From: an uncultured Clostridia bacterium | GTDB taxonomy: Bacteria; Bacillota; Clostridia; Christensenellales; Borkfalkiaceae | Length of the DNA: 35,578 nucleotides | Direction of reading: 5' to 3' | Assembly (NCBI GenBank): GCA_947625065.1 | Contig: CANQNB010000004.1 | Coordinates: 1-35,578, forward strand | In this document: positions 1 to 8,170 of the stretch, one piece after another | Position numbering within the stretch: position 1 is the stretch's first letter | How the letters are laid out: each line of letters opens with the position of its first letter | Made by a program: the position numbers and the translations under genes | Notes under the pieces: model-generated | What the model was told of the DNA's origin: nothing | Databases searched by the model: none | Seen by the model: the letters and a program-made list of their open reading frames with translations, nothing else

Positions 1-3000
1 AATGCGTAGTCGCCGATCTCCGTGAGCTCTGCCGCGAAGGTAGGAAGACTCGTGATGCGCGTGCCCATGAAGGCGCGGTCGCCGATCTCCGTGAGCGCCC
101 CGAGATGGAGGTCGGAGAGGCTCGTGCAGGCGTAGAAGGCGTAATCTTCCACCGCCGTGACGTCGGGCATGTTCACGCTGCGGAGGTTCTCGTTGAGCGA
201 GAAGGCACCTGCGCCGATGCGGCGGACGCCTTCGAGCGTGAAGGTATTGTTGGGGATGACGGGCGCAACGTAGACGAGAGTGTCGCCGTCCTTATTCAAA
301 AGGTAAGACTGGTTGCGCGTGCCGCTCTGCTGTTTGAAATAGTTGTTGCGCGGGGAGACGGAGAAGCTGTTCACACCCGTGCCCGCAAAGGCACCCACGC
401 CGATGCTCTGGACGTCTGCGCCGAGCTCGACACTGGTGAGCGCCTTGTCGCCGTCGAACACGCCGTCGGGGATGACGGAGGCATTCACCTTGATGGAGCC
501 GAGCGTCGGGCAGTTGGAGAAGGCGCCCGCGCCGAGCTTGATCTTGTCTGCCGCGATGTCGATCTTATAGAGGCTGCTGTCCGCAAAGGCGTATTGCCCG
601 ATGGACTGCGCCGACTTGGGCAGATTGACCTGCGTGATCTTGGTGCCGCGGAAGGCTTCGTCGCCGATACCTATGACGGAGGCGAAGGAGTCTGCGCTCA
701 GCTCATGGAGGGGTGCGGCGTTGTAGTAGCTGTCTCCGTCCTCCTCGATGAGTTCGCCCGAGAAGGCATAATAGTTGATGAACTTGACGTTTTCGAGCCC
801 ATGGACAGCGACGAGGTTGGGGCAATCGTAGAAGGCGTAGGCATCGATCTTGTGGAGCGATTTGGGAAGCCAGACCTCTTTGAGCCCTACCATGCCCGCG
901 AAGGCATGCATACCGATGACCTCAACGCCCTCGGGAATGACGACCCCCTCGACCTCGGGGTTATCGCCGTAGTGCCAGATCTTGGTGTTGCCCGGATCCT
1001 CTTCGGAGATCTCGTCTCCCGCGTCGAGATCCTTGGGGATGGAATGGTAGCCCGAGAAGGCGTACTGATAGATCTGCGTGAATCCGAGCGCCTCGGGAAT
1101 GATGGCAACGTTCTCGTGCGATACGCCGTCCTCATCGACATAGGTGTCCATGCCGCCGCCCGTGTAGCGGTAGAGGTAGGGACCGTTGCGGTCGTAGGGA
1201 TTCTTGACGGTGATAAAGATCGTTCTGTCGTAGAGGGTGGTGTTGAAGGAGCCGTCCTCGTTGACGGTGACGACGCGTGCGGTCACCGAGGAGCTCCCCT
1301 CCCGCAGCGCGGTGATGTGACCGTTCTCGTCGACCGTGACGATGGAGTCGTCGTTCGACTCGAAGATGACGCGCGTCTTCTTGGGATAGAATGCCGTCAT
1401 CTCGGTGAGCAGCGTGATCTTTTCGCTCGGGAACAGCGACACGGCATAGGTGGTCGCGTTCGCCGAGAAGAGCATCCTGCTGCCCGTGACGCCGATGTCG
1501 CGGTCGGAAGTACTGATGAAGTAGAAGGCGTAATCGACATCGTAGCCCGTGAGACGGAAGGAATCGACGACCGTCTCGTTGTAGGGGACGAAGCCTTCGT
1601 CCTGTTCGGAGAGCACCTTGACGGTGAGTTCCGCACGGACGCTCTCGTCCTCCGAGCTCATCGCGGTGACCGTTGCGGTGCCCGAGCCCACGGCGAGCAG
1701 TTTGCCGCCGACGATGCGGACGACGCTTTCGTCACTGCTGGCGTAGTTGAGGGTCTCTCTCCACTCGCTGTCGGGGTAGAGCTTGGGTTCGAGCACGTAG
1801 GTCTCGTTGGGGCTGAGGGTGACGCCGTACTCGCCGTCCGCCTCGCTCTTGGGGGTATTATCCTCCTTGTACATCTCATCAAAGTAGATCGCACGCACGG
1901 AGGAGGGAATGTTGATCTCGTAGAAGCTGCCGTTGAGCGCGTAGTCGACGAGTTCGACGACGAAGGTGTTCGGGCGGTAGGAGGTCTTCATCTTCTCGAC
2001 ATAGTTGGTGATGTCGATCTCCACTTCCGAAGTGGTGTTCGCGCGCGCCGCATTGACGGGCGTGGGATAGCGGGTGAAGCTCTCCATGTAGTTGCCGAGC
2101 TGCCCGTCTTCGGACAGATCCTGATAGACCCGCCCGAGGCTGAGCGCCATGGGATAGTGGTTGTCGTAGATGTAGAAGTGAGCGTACAGTTTGTTCTGCT
2201 TGGATTCCCTGTCATATTCTACGCGGAAATCCACATCTTTGACGATAGGCGCCTGGAAGTCGGTGGTGAATTCAAATTCGAAGGTGTCTCTGAGGTTGTT
2301 CTGCTCGCCCGGATAGTCCATGTAGGCTTGCATGCGGAAGATGTACTTCGTATTGTTCTTGAGGTCATACTGATCGACGTAGAAGTCGACATCGACGAGG
2401 GAGCCGTAGATGGTGCTGCCGCTGCCGGTCGACTTGCGCTGGTTGATCTCCGTCCTCGTCCAGATGACCTCCCCCGTCACGGAGTCGGTGATGCTCATCT
2501 CCATCCGCCGCGCACCGCGGAGCATGCCTGCGGAGATGCCGTAGATGTAGTTGGTGCCGCCTTGTTCGCCCGTCTGGTTGGTGAGGGCGATGCGGTTGCG
2601 GTCGGCTGCGACCTGCGTCGTGCTCGGATCCTGCAGGTAGGCATAGGAGCCGAGGGATTGGATGTAGTCGTTATACAAGCCGCCGATGGGCGTGGTCGCG
2701 ACCGCGTCGGGCATCGTCTTCTTGTCGGGGTCGATGGCGTTGTCCTTTTCGTCGGGGTCGGTCTCGAAGTAGTCGAGGTCGAAGATGGGCGCCTGCGTCC
2801 AGTCGCCGTAGAAGGCGAGGAAGGGAACGTTGAGGGAGATCTCGGTGCCGCTCTTGGGCGTGAGGGTGACGTAGCCCTCCACATACATGCCGTTGGCAAA
2901 CACGAGCCCGCCCGCGGTATTCGTCTGGTCGAGGTAGGCGAGGTCGCTGTCGGAGAGTTCGATGCGCATGACCACCGTCGCCGCCGTCTTGCCCGCGACC

Positions 3001-5465
3001 GTCACGACGTTTCCGTTGCGGACGCCGCCCGTGACATCGGTGACTTCGACCGTCTTGGGGGAGAGAAGATACCCTTCCTGGTCCACGGTCTGGTCGCCGC
3101 GCGCCGTCTTGACTTCGCTGATCCCCTCCGTCATGACGATGGCGTTCACGTCATAGGAGAGGGAGCCTTCGGAGATGTTGTTGATCTTGAACCTGAGTTC
3201 GTAGATGCCCGTCTTCGCCTTGTCGTCGCCGTATTCGATCTTCGCCTTGTCGAGGATGGTGTCCTCGTCGAAGCGGTTGACGTCCTGCGCGGCAACGGCG
3301 GAATCTTTGCGGGCAAAGGTGGTGATGTAAGCGGGGGTCGTCGTCGCCTCGATGAGGTTGGCGAGCCCTGCGCCCTGCTTACGGACAAAGTTGGGAAGCC
3401 CGTTCTTGTTGCGGGAGATGTCTGCGGTCGACATCATGATCTGGTTGACCGCCGCCATGATCTCCGTCGCATCTGCGCCGGGGAGCACCTTCTCCTTGAC
3501 GTACTGCCGCACGAGGGCGGTGACGCCTGCCTGGTTGGGCGATGCCATCGAGGTACCGGAGAGACGGTCGTAATCCTGCCCGGGGACAGCGGAGAGGATC
3601 TCGCCGCCGTGCGCCGTGATCTCGGGCTTGATGCGGAGATCGGGCGTGGGACCCCACGAGGAGAAGTCGGACATGAACGGTCCTGCGACCTGATCGCGGC
3701 TGATATGGATGATGCCCGAGCTCTTGGAGGCGAGCAACTCGCCGTTATCGCGGGAGATGGAGCACACGGGCGTCGTGACGTTGCCGACGGTCATGGAGAT
3801 GTCGCCCGAAACATTATTATAGACGATGACGCCGACCGCGCCCTTGCTTTGGGCAACGCGCGCCTTCTCTTCGAAGGTGGTGTCGCCGCGGCGGACGAGG
3901 GCGATCTTCCCGCGGACGTCGATGCCCGTTCCGTTCTCGGCGTTGCCGTAATCACCGCTGCGCCCGATGCCGGGGATGGTGACATACTCGAAGTCCATCT
4001 CGTCCTTGTCCTTCGGGAGGATGTCGTCGACGAAGTCTCTCGGTTCGGAGGCTGCATCGGACGACTCGGTGAAGTAGATGATCTCCCCGTTGTAGGTGAG
4101 GTAGGGCGTCATGACGCCCGAGATGGAGGCGACGGAGAGGGCGGAGGTGTAGGACCCGGGGGACCCCGTCGTCGCGGAGTCGGGATTGGTCGTGAGACCG
4201 AGGTTGCCGTTCTTCTCCGACCCGAAGGTGGAGTTGTAGTCGTTGCCCGATGCGGCGACAAGGCTGATGCCGTGCTCCGCGATGGAGTTGTAGATGCGGT
4301 TGTCCTCGTCCTTGTTGGAGTCGGAGAACCCTGCGCCGCTGCCGAGGGACATGTTGATGACGTCCACTTCGAGGGTGACGCAGTCTTCGAGCGCGGCAAG
4401 GATCCACGACGTCTTCGCCCCGGTGGAGGTATCGGAGAACACCTTCATGGAGACGAGCTGCGCATTGGGCGCGACGCCGAGGATGTCGGGATCGTCTTCG
4501 CCGTTGAGGGCGGAACCGATGTTGTTCCCGAGGATGACACCCGAAACGTGGGTACCATGTTCCTCATTGAGGGGGTAAACGTCGGTATCGCGGTCGGCGT
4601 AGTCATAGGTGTAGGGCACCTTAGCGTTGTAGTAGACGGAAGCCGCCGACAGCCCCGCGGTGTACTCTGCGGCGCGCAGGTCGCCGATCTTGGTAGCGAG
4701 CTTCTCCTGCGTCAGGGCAAGTTTGGTCGAAGTGAAGAGCTCGGGGTCGAACACCGAGTGGGTGTAGTCGAGACCGGTATCGAGGACGGCGACGACCGTG
4801 CCCGAGCCGTCATATTCGAACCCGTCGGGACGGCGGAAGATACCCGTGTCGTTGACGTCGACCTTGTTCTCGATGGCGACCGCCTCGGCAGGGGCATACT
4901 CCTCGCTGATGTATGCGGAATAGCCGCCCTTAGTGAGGGCGTTCTTCACGGTGAAATAGTCCTTCGCCGTGAGGATGAGCTCAAAGCCGCCGACAAGGAC
5001 ATTGTAGTCCACGCCGTAGCTGACCTTCACGCCCGTCTTGTCGACGATCGTCTTCGCGGCGGAATTGTTACGGTTGATGCGGTCTGTGACGGCGATGCCC
5101 CGCGCGGAATTCGCGAATTCCGAGACGGAATCGTACCGCGTGACCCCGCTCTGCGCATCATAGGCGGCGAGGAGGGTGAGATCGTCGTCCGTCGTCTTGA
5201 CGATGACGGAGATCTCGCGGTCGGCGTCGAGCGCCTCGGGGAGCTTCTGCACGACCGCCGTGTCGAAGCTCGAGCTCAGATCGGACTTGATCCCGCTGAG
5301 TTCGCTGACGACGGGGGGCTGCGCTGTGGCTGCGGCGGTGTCGGTCCCCTGCTTCTTCACGGTCTCGATGAGGGGGAGAACCTGGGACCCTGCGAGGGTG
5401 CCCGTCATGAGCGCGACCAGCACGCCGAGCATTGCAGCATTACGTTTTCTTCCGGATTTTGCCAT
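1..5465 (-). CDS. Secreted S8 subtilisin-like serine protease with PA domain, Big_2-like Ig domains and C-terminal BspA-like LRR_5 repeats; C-terminus truncated by the window edge
   Basis: Own translation of the minus strand: MAKSGRKRNAAMLGVLVALMAGTLAGS (signal-like), Asp box VVAVLDTGLDYTHSVF, His box NEEHGTHVSGVILG, Ser box LSGTSMASPNQAGVTALV, PA-like GKIALVRRGDTTFEEKARVAQSKGAVGVIVYNN, Big-like YASSDESVVRIVGGKLLAVGSGTATVTAMS, LRR_5 units such as VIPEGVEVIGMHAFAGMVGLKEVWLPKSLHKIDAYAFYDCPNL. RBS-like AGAAGGAA upstream of the ATG at 5465. Frame stays open to position 1. Confidence 0.93.
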   Translation of the reverse strand, partial: MAKSGRKRNAAMLGVLVALMTGTLAGSQVLPLIETVKKQGTDTAAATAQPPVVSELSGIKSDLSSSFDTAVVQKLPEALDADREISVIVKTTDDDLTLLAAYDAQSGVTRYDSVSEFANSARGIAVTDRINRNNSAAKTIVDKTGVKVSYGVDYNVLVGGFELILTAKDYFTVKNALTKGGYSAYISEEYAPAEAVAIENKVDVNDTGIFRRPDGFEYDGSGTVVAVLDTGLDYTHSVFDPELFTSTKLALTQEKLATKIGDLRAAEYTAGLSAASVYYNAKVPYTYDYADRDTDVYPLNEEHGTHVSGVILGNNIGSALNGEDDPDILGVAPNAQLVSMKVFSDTSTGAKTSWILAALEDCVTLEVDVINMSLGSGAGFSDSNKDEDNRIYNSIAEHGISLVAASGNDYNSTFGSEKNGNLGLTTNPDSATTGSPGSYTSALSVASISGVMTPYLTYNGEIIYFTESSDAASEPRDFVDDILPKDKDEMDFEYVTIPGIGRSGDYGNAENGTGIDVRGKIALVRRGDTTFEEKARVAQSKGAVGVIVYNNVSGDISMTVGNVTTPVCSISRDNGELLASKSSGIIHISRDQVAGPFMSDFSSWGPTPDLRIKPEITAHGGEILSAVPGQDYDRLSGTSMASPNQAGVTALVRQYVKEKVLPGADATEIMAAVNQIMMSTADISRNKNGLPNFVRKQGAGLANLIEATTTPAYITTFARKDSAVAAQDVNRFDEDTILDKAKIEYGDDKAKTGIYELRFKINNISEGSLSYDVNAIVMTEGISEVKTARGDQTVDQEGYLLSPKTVEVTDVTGGVRNGNVVTVAGKTAATVVMRIELSDSDLAYLDQTNTAGGLVFANGMYVEGYVTLTPKSGTEISLNVPFLAFYGDWTQAPIFDLDYFETDPDEKDNAIDPDKKTMPDAVATTPIGGLYNDYIQSLGSYAYLQDPSTTQVAADRNRIALTNQTGEQGGTNYIYGISAGMLRGARRMEMSITDSVTGEVIWTRTEINQRKSTGSGSTIYGSLVDVDFYVDQYDLKNNTKYIFRMQAYMDYPGEQNNLRDTFEFEFTTDFQAPIVKDVDFRVEYDRESKQNKLYAHFYIYDNHYPMALSLGRVYQDLSEDGQLGNYMESFTRYPTPVNAARANTTSEVEIDITNYVEKMKTSYRPNTFVVELVDYALNGSFYEINIPSSVRAIYFDEMYKEDNTPKSEADGEYGVTLSPNETYVLEPKLYPDSEWRETLNYASSDESVVRIVGGKLLAVGSGTATVTAMSSEDESVRAELTVKVLSEQDEGFVPYNETVVDSFRLTGYDVDYAFYFISTSDRDIGVTGSRMLFSANATTYAVSLFPSEKITLLTEMTAFYPKKTRVIFESNDDSIVTVDENGHITALREGSSSVTARVVTVNEDGSFNTTLYDRTIFITVKNPYDRNGPYLYRYTGGGMDTYVDEDGVSHENVAIIPEALGFTQIYQYAFSGYHSIPKDLDAGDEISEEDPGNTKIWHYGDNPEVEGVVIPEGVEVIGMHAFAGMVGLKEVWLPKSLHKIDAYAFYDCPNLVAVHGLENVKFINYYAFSGELIEEDGDSYYNAAPLHELSADSFASVIGIGDEAFRGTKITQVNLPKSAQSIGQYAFADSSLYKIDIAADKIKLGAGAFSNCPTLGSIKVNASVIPDGVFDGDKALTSVELGADVQSIGVGAFAGTGVNSFSVSPRNNYFKQQSGTRNQSYLLNKDGDTLVYVAPVIPNNTFTLEGVRRIGAGAFSLNENLRSVNMPDVTAVEDYAFYACTSLSDLHLGALTEIGDRAFMGTRITSLPTFAAELTEIGDYA

Positions 5466-5588
5466 ACTGTTCCTTCTTTTTGCCTTGGATTTTTCGCTTA
5501 CGTTCTCGAAGTTTTTCCGTATTCTTTGCAGCTTATGCGCATAAATACAAATTGCACGCGCGCACTACATATAGATGATAGTGGAAAA

Positions 5589-5618
5589 ATTATACCACGC
5601 AACCGCGCACACTGTCAA
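5589..5618 (-). promoter_or_regulatory. Sigma-70/SigA-type promoter for the subtilase gene
   Basis: Minus strand TTGACA (5618-5613), 18-bp spacer, TATAAT (5594-5589); about 117 nt upstream of the start codon. Confidence 0.7.
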
Positions 5619-5697
5619 TCGAAATCATTTTCGAAATCGATTTGTCCGTTTTTGAAAGAAATTCACAAATCAAGTACCCAACCGCTCATTTTTCATG

Positions 5698-5738
5698 AAA
5701 AAAATGCGGACGGGGCAGTGTTCTGTCACAGCCCCGTC
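5698..5738 (-). terminator. Probable rho-independent terminator downstream of the 5887-6465 gene
   Basis: Minus strand stem GACGGGGC ... GCCCCGTC followed by CGCATTTTTTT. Confidence 0.55.
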
Positions 5739-5886
5739 ACACAACCTTCAAACGACTTTCGCACAGCGGGAGGTATAAGTTTTTTGTATAGAAGCTATAA
5801 GAAAATCTTATATTTGCATAATCGATTTTTTCTCTCCGCACGCAGAACGGGACCGTGCTCCCCTCTCTTTCTGCGGCGAGGCGCTC

Positions 5887-6465
5887 TCAGGCGAGAAAGC
5901 CCGCAATGCGCGAAAGCTCTTCCTCCGTGAGCCCGATAGCGCGCAGCTCGCGCTCGGCGCGGATGTCCCCGCGGACGAAGGAGAGAAGCAGGCGGCAGAT
6001 CTCCCTGCCCTCTCCGCCTGCGAGGAGGATACCATGTCCGAGGGAGAGGGTTCGGTAAACGGTTTCATCCCCCTTTTGGGGGGACACGAACACTGTGCGT
6101 TTTTCTCCCGCAAGGTCTGCCGGTGCGGGCGCACTGCCTGCGAGAAGGACGGCGCCGAAACGGGTAAAATGGCGGTCGTCGTAGCGGATCCCTCCGAATT
6201 CGAGGCAGCCGAGTTCCCCGATGTGCACCTCGCGCTCGCCGTACTTTGCCGCGGCGCGCTTGATGAGGCGCATGTCGTAGGGCGCCTCTTCCTCCGCACA
6301 GGAGAGCGTCCTCTCCACGCGCGCCTTTTGAAGGCGGTCGTGCGGACCGACGGGCGCGAGCACCTCCTCCCAAACGGAGACGGGAAAGGGCGCGAGATAC
6401 CAATAAACGCGGCTGCGCAGATTTCCGTCTTCGGTAAAGCGCAGGGCGGCAAAATCGTAGGTCAT
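5887..6465 (-). CDS. Hypothetical protein (192 aa)
   Basis: MTYDFAALRFTEDGNLRSRVYWYLAPFPVSVWEEVL...ELSRIAGFLA; start at 6465 preceded by AGGTGAAACA RBS; own promoter upstream. No family recognised. Confidence 0.75.
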   Translation of the reverse strand: MTYDFAALRFTEDGNLRSRVYWYLAPFPVSVWEEVLAPVGPHDRLQKARVERTLSCAEEEAPYDMRLIKRAAAKYGEREVHIGELGCLEFGGIRYDDRHFTRFGAVLLAGSAPAPADLAGEKRTVFVSPQKGDETVYRTLSLGHGILLAGGEGREICRLLLSFVRGDIRAERELRAIGLTEEELSRIAGFLA

Positions 6466-6587
6466 TGTTTCACCTGTTCGTGCTTTTGTAGGGGGAGACC
6501 TCGGACATGGATGCCCCGTTTTTCGTCTCCTCGTGCCGTTTCGCACCTGAGCTGCGCGTGCAACGGGGCGAAAAAGCATCTGTTTGA

Positions 6588-6616
6588 ATTATACAACAAA
6601 TCTGCCGAAAAAACAA
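6588..6616 (-). promoter_or_regulatory. SigA-type promoter for the 5887-6465 gene, divergent to the thiT promoter
   Basis: Minus strand TTGTTT (6616-6611), 17 bp, TATAAT (6593-6588). Confidence 0.6.
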
Positions 6617-6645
6617 TTGACTTTCACAAAAAAATGTGATACAAT
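6617..6645 (+). promoter_or_regulatory. SigA-type promoter for the TPP riboswitch-thiT transcript
   Basis: TTGACT (6617-6622), 17 bp, TACAAT (6640-6645), about 24 nt before the riboswitch. Confidence 0.7.
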
Positions 6646-6668
6646 CCAAAACAGATTGCGAATATCCG

Positions 6669-6729
6669 TCGTGGGTGCCGAAAGGCTGAGATGATACCAT
6701 TGGAATCGGGCAAGGCAATGCTTGCACGA
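6669..6729 (+). ncRNA. TPP (thiamine pyrophosphate) riboswitch / THI element
   Basis: TCGTGGGTGCCGAAAGGCTGAGATGATACCATTGGAATCGGGCAAGGCAATGCTTGCACGA: invariant CTGAGA, GGGT/ATACC pairing, GCC-GAAA-GGC, GCAAG..AATGCTTGC arm, and TCGT/ACGA P1 closure; directly upstream of thiT. Confidence 0.92.
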
Positions 6730-6753
6730 AAGAACGGTTTGAAAGGAAGGTTC

Positions 6754-6784
6754 CGCCTGCGATTTTTTTGCGGGCGTTTTTTCT
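6754..6784 (+). terminator. Expression-platform intrinsic terminator of the TPP riboswitch
   Basis: CGCCTGC - loop gattttttt - GCGGGCG followed by an 8-T run; lies between aptamer and thiT RBS. Confidence 0.7.
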
Positions 6785-6823
6785 TTTGGGCGGGTAGCGC
6801 AAAAAATTTTTTCGGAGGTTTTT

Positions 6824-8107
6824 ATGTCGTCCCTTTCCCTTCTGGCGGATACGACGTGGTACCCCATCACGTTCGATTCCCCACTCAACATCATGCGCGG
6901 CGTCTTCTTCTGGGTCGCGATCGCCCTCGCCGCCGCCTTTCTCGTGTGCGTGTGCATTCTGAAGGGCGAACGGCGCAAGACGTTCCTGTGGTATGCCCTC
7001 CTCGTCGCCGCAAGCTACGCCTGCATCGTCGGCATCGTCCTCTTGCAGCTCTCCTTCGCGGAGGACGGGATCGCCGCCCTGCTCTTCTATCCCCTTCTCG
7101 TCCTGCTTCTGTGTATCGCGGGCGCCGGGGTCGCCGTCGCCCTCAAACCGACGAAGCCCGTGCTCATTGCGGCGGGATGCGTCGTGGGAGCTGCCGCGAT
7201 CGCCGTCCTCGTCTGCATGGGCGTGCACTTTGCGAACGGCGGGAGCCTCTGGCTCAACTGGATCGTCGATGAGACGGAGGAAAATGTCGACCCCTCCAAG
7301 GTCAACCGCATCGGGCTCTATATCTCCGCCGCCGTCGCCGTCATCGCCCTCGCAGCCGCGACCTTCCTCCTCGGGAGAAAGGACAAAAAGGGCTTCGACT
7401 CCAAGTCCCTCTCCTACGCCGCCGTGTGCATCGCGATGAGCTACGCCCTCTCCTATCTGCGCCTCGTGAAGATGCCGCAGGGCGGGTCCATCACGATCGC
7501 CTCCCTCGTCCCCCTCATGGTCTACTCCTATATGTTCGGGGTGAAAAAGGGCGTCGCGGCGGGGCTCATCTACGGCGTGCTTCAGGCATTTCAGGATCTG
7601 TATATCCTCCACCCCGCGCAGTTCCTTCTCGACTACCCCATCGCCTTTGCGTGCATCGGGCTCGCGGGCATGTTTGCGAAGACCAAGTGGCTCAAAAAAC
7701 TCCCGCAGCTCCAGATCGCGCTCGGCGGGATCGTCGCGGGGCTCTCGCGCTTCGTGATGCACTACCTCTCCGGCTGCTTCGCCTTCGGCATGTGGGCGCC
7801 CGAGGGACAGCCCGTGTGGCTGTACAGCCTCATCTACCAGTCGGCGTACGTCCTCCCCGACATCGCGATCGCGATCGTCGTCTGCGTATTCATCTTCTGC
7901 TCGCCCTCCTTTGTGAAGATGGCGCGCCGCTTCAACCAGCCCGCGCCCGCCAAAACCGTTGCGCAGGATGAAGCACCCATGTCCGAGGTTGCCGTCACAG
8001 AGAGCGCAAACGAGGCACCCATGCCCGAGGTCGCTGCCGCAGAGAGCGCAAATGGGGCACCCACGTCCGAATCTGCCCCTGCGCCCGAGGCGCCGAAGGA
8101 AGATTGA
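6824..8107 (+). CDS. thiT: ECF-type thiamine transporter S component ThiT, with N-terminal multi-TM extension and repetitive C-terminal tail
   Basis: Core LSYAAVCIAMSYALSYLRLVKMPQGGSITIASLVPLMVYSYMFGVKKGVAAGLIYGVLQAFQDLYILHPAQFLLDYPIAFACIGLAGMF is characteristic of ThiT/YuaJ; TPP riboswitch upstream. Confidence 0.93.
   Translation: MSSLSLLADTTWYPITFDSPLNIMRGVFFWVAIALAAAFLVCVCILKGERRKTFLWYALLVAASYACIVGIVLLQLSFAEDGIAALLFYPLLVLLLCIAGAGVAVALKPTKPVLIAAGCVVGAAAIAVLVCMGVHFANGGSLWLNWIVDETEENVDPSKVNRIGLYISAAVAVIALAAATFLLGRKDKKGFDSKSLSYAAVCIAMSYALSYLRLVKMPQGGSITIASLVPLMVYSYMFGVKKGVAAGLIYGVLQAFQDLYILHPAQFLLDYPIAFACIGLAGMFAKTKWLKKLPQLQIALGGIVAGLSRFVMHYLSGCFAFGMWAPEGQPVWLYSLIYQSAYVLPDIAIAIVVCVFIFCSPSFVKMARRFNQPAPAKTVAQDEAPMSEVAVTESANEAPMPEVAAAESANGAPTSESAPAPEAPKED
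7970..8083 (+). repeat. 42-bp tandem coding repeat (about 2.7 copies) in the thiT tail
   Basis: GAAGCACCCATGTCCGAGGTTGCCGTCACAGAGAGCGCAAAC / GAGGCACCCATGCCCGAGGTCGCTGCCGCAGAGAGCGCAAAT / GGGGCACCCACGTCCGAATCTGCCCCTGCG; peptide EAPMSEVAVTESAN-EAPMPEVAAAESAN-GAPTSESAPA. Confidence 0.9.
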
Positions 8108-8121
8108 CCGATCCAAAGACG

Positions 8122-8150
8122 ACACCCCCGCCGCAATGCGGCGGGGGTGT
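8122..8150. terminator. Intrinsic terminator between convergent thiT and rseP
   Basis: ACACCCCCGCCGC-AAT-GCGGCGGGGGTGT, 13-bp perfect stem; followed on + by CTTT. Confidence 0.75.
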
Positions 8151-8170
8151 CTTTGTGATACCTTTCAGCG

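Noticed and set aside
105-5930. 1941-aa plus-strand ORF in the track
   Set aside because: Antisense to a clear subtilase/LRR protein; composition (Asp/Val/Gly/Arg-rich) is typical of a high-GC codon-bias shadow and shows no domain signatures.
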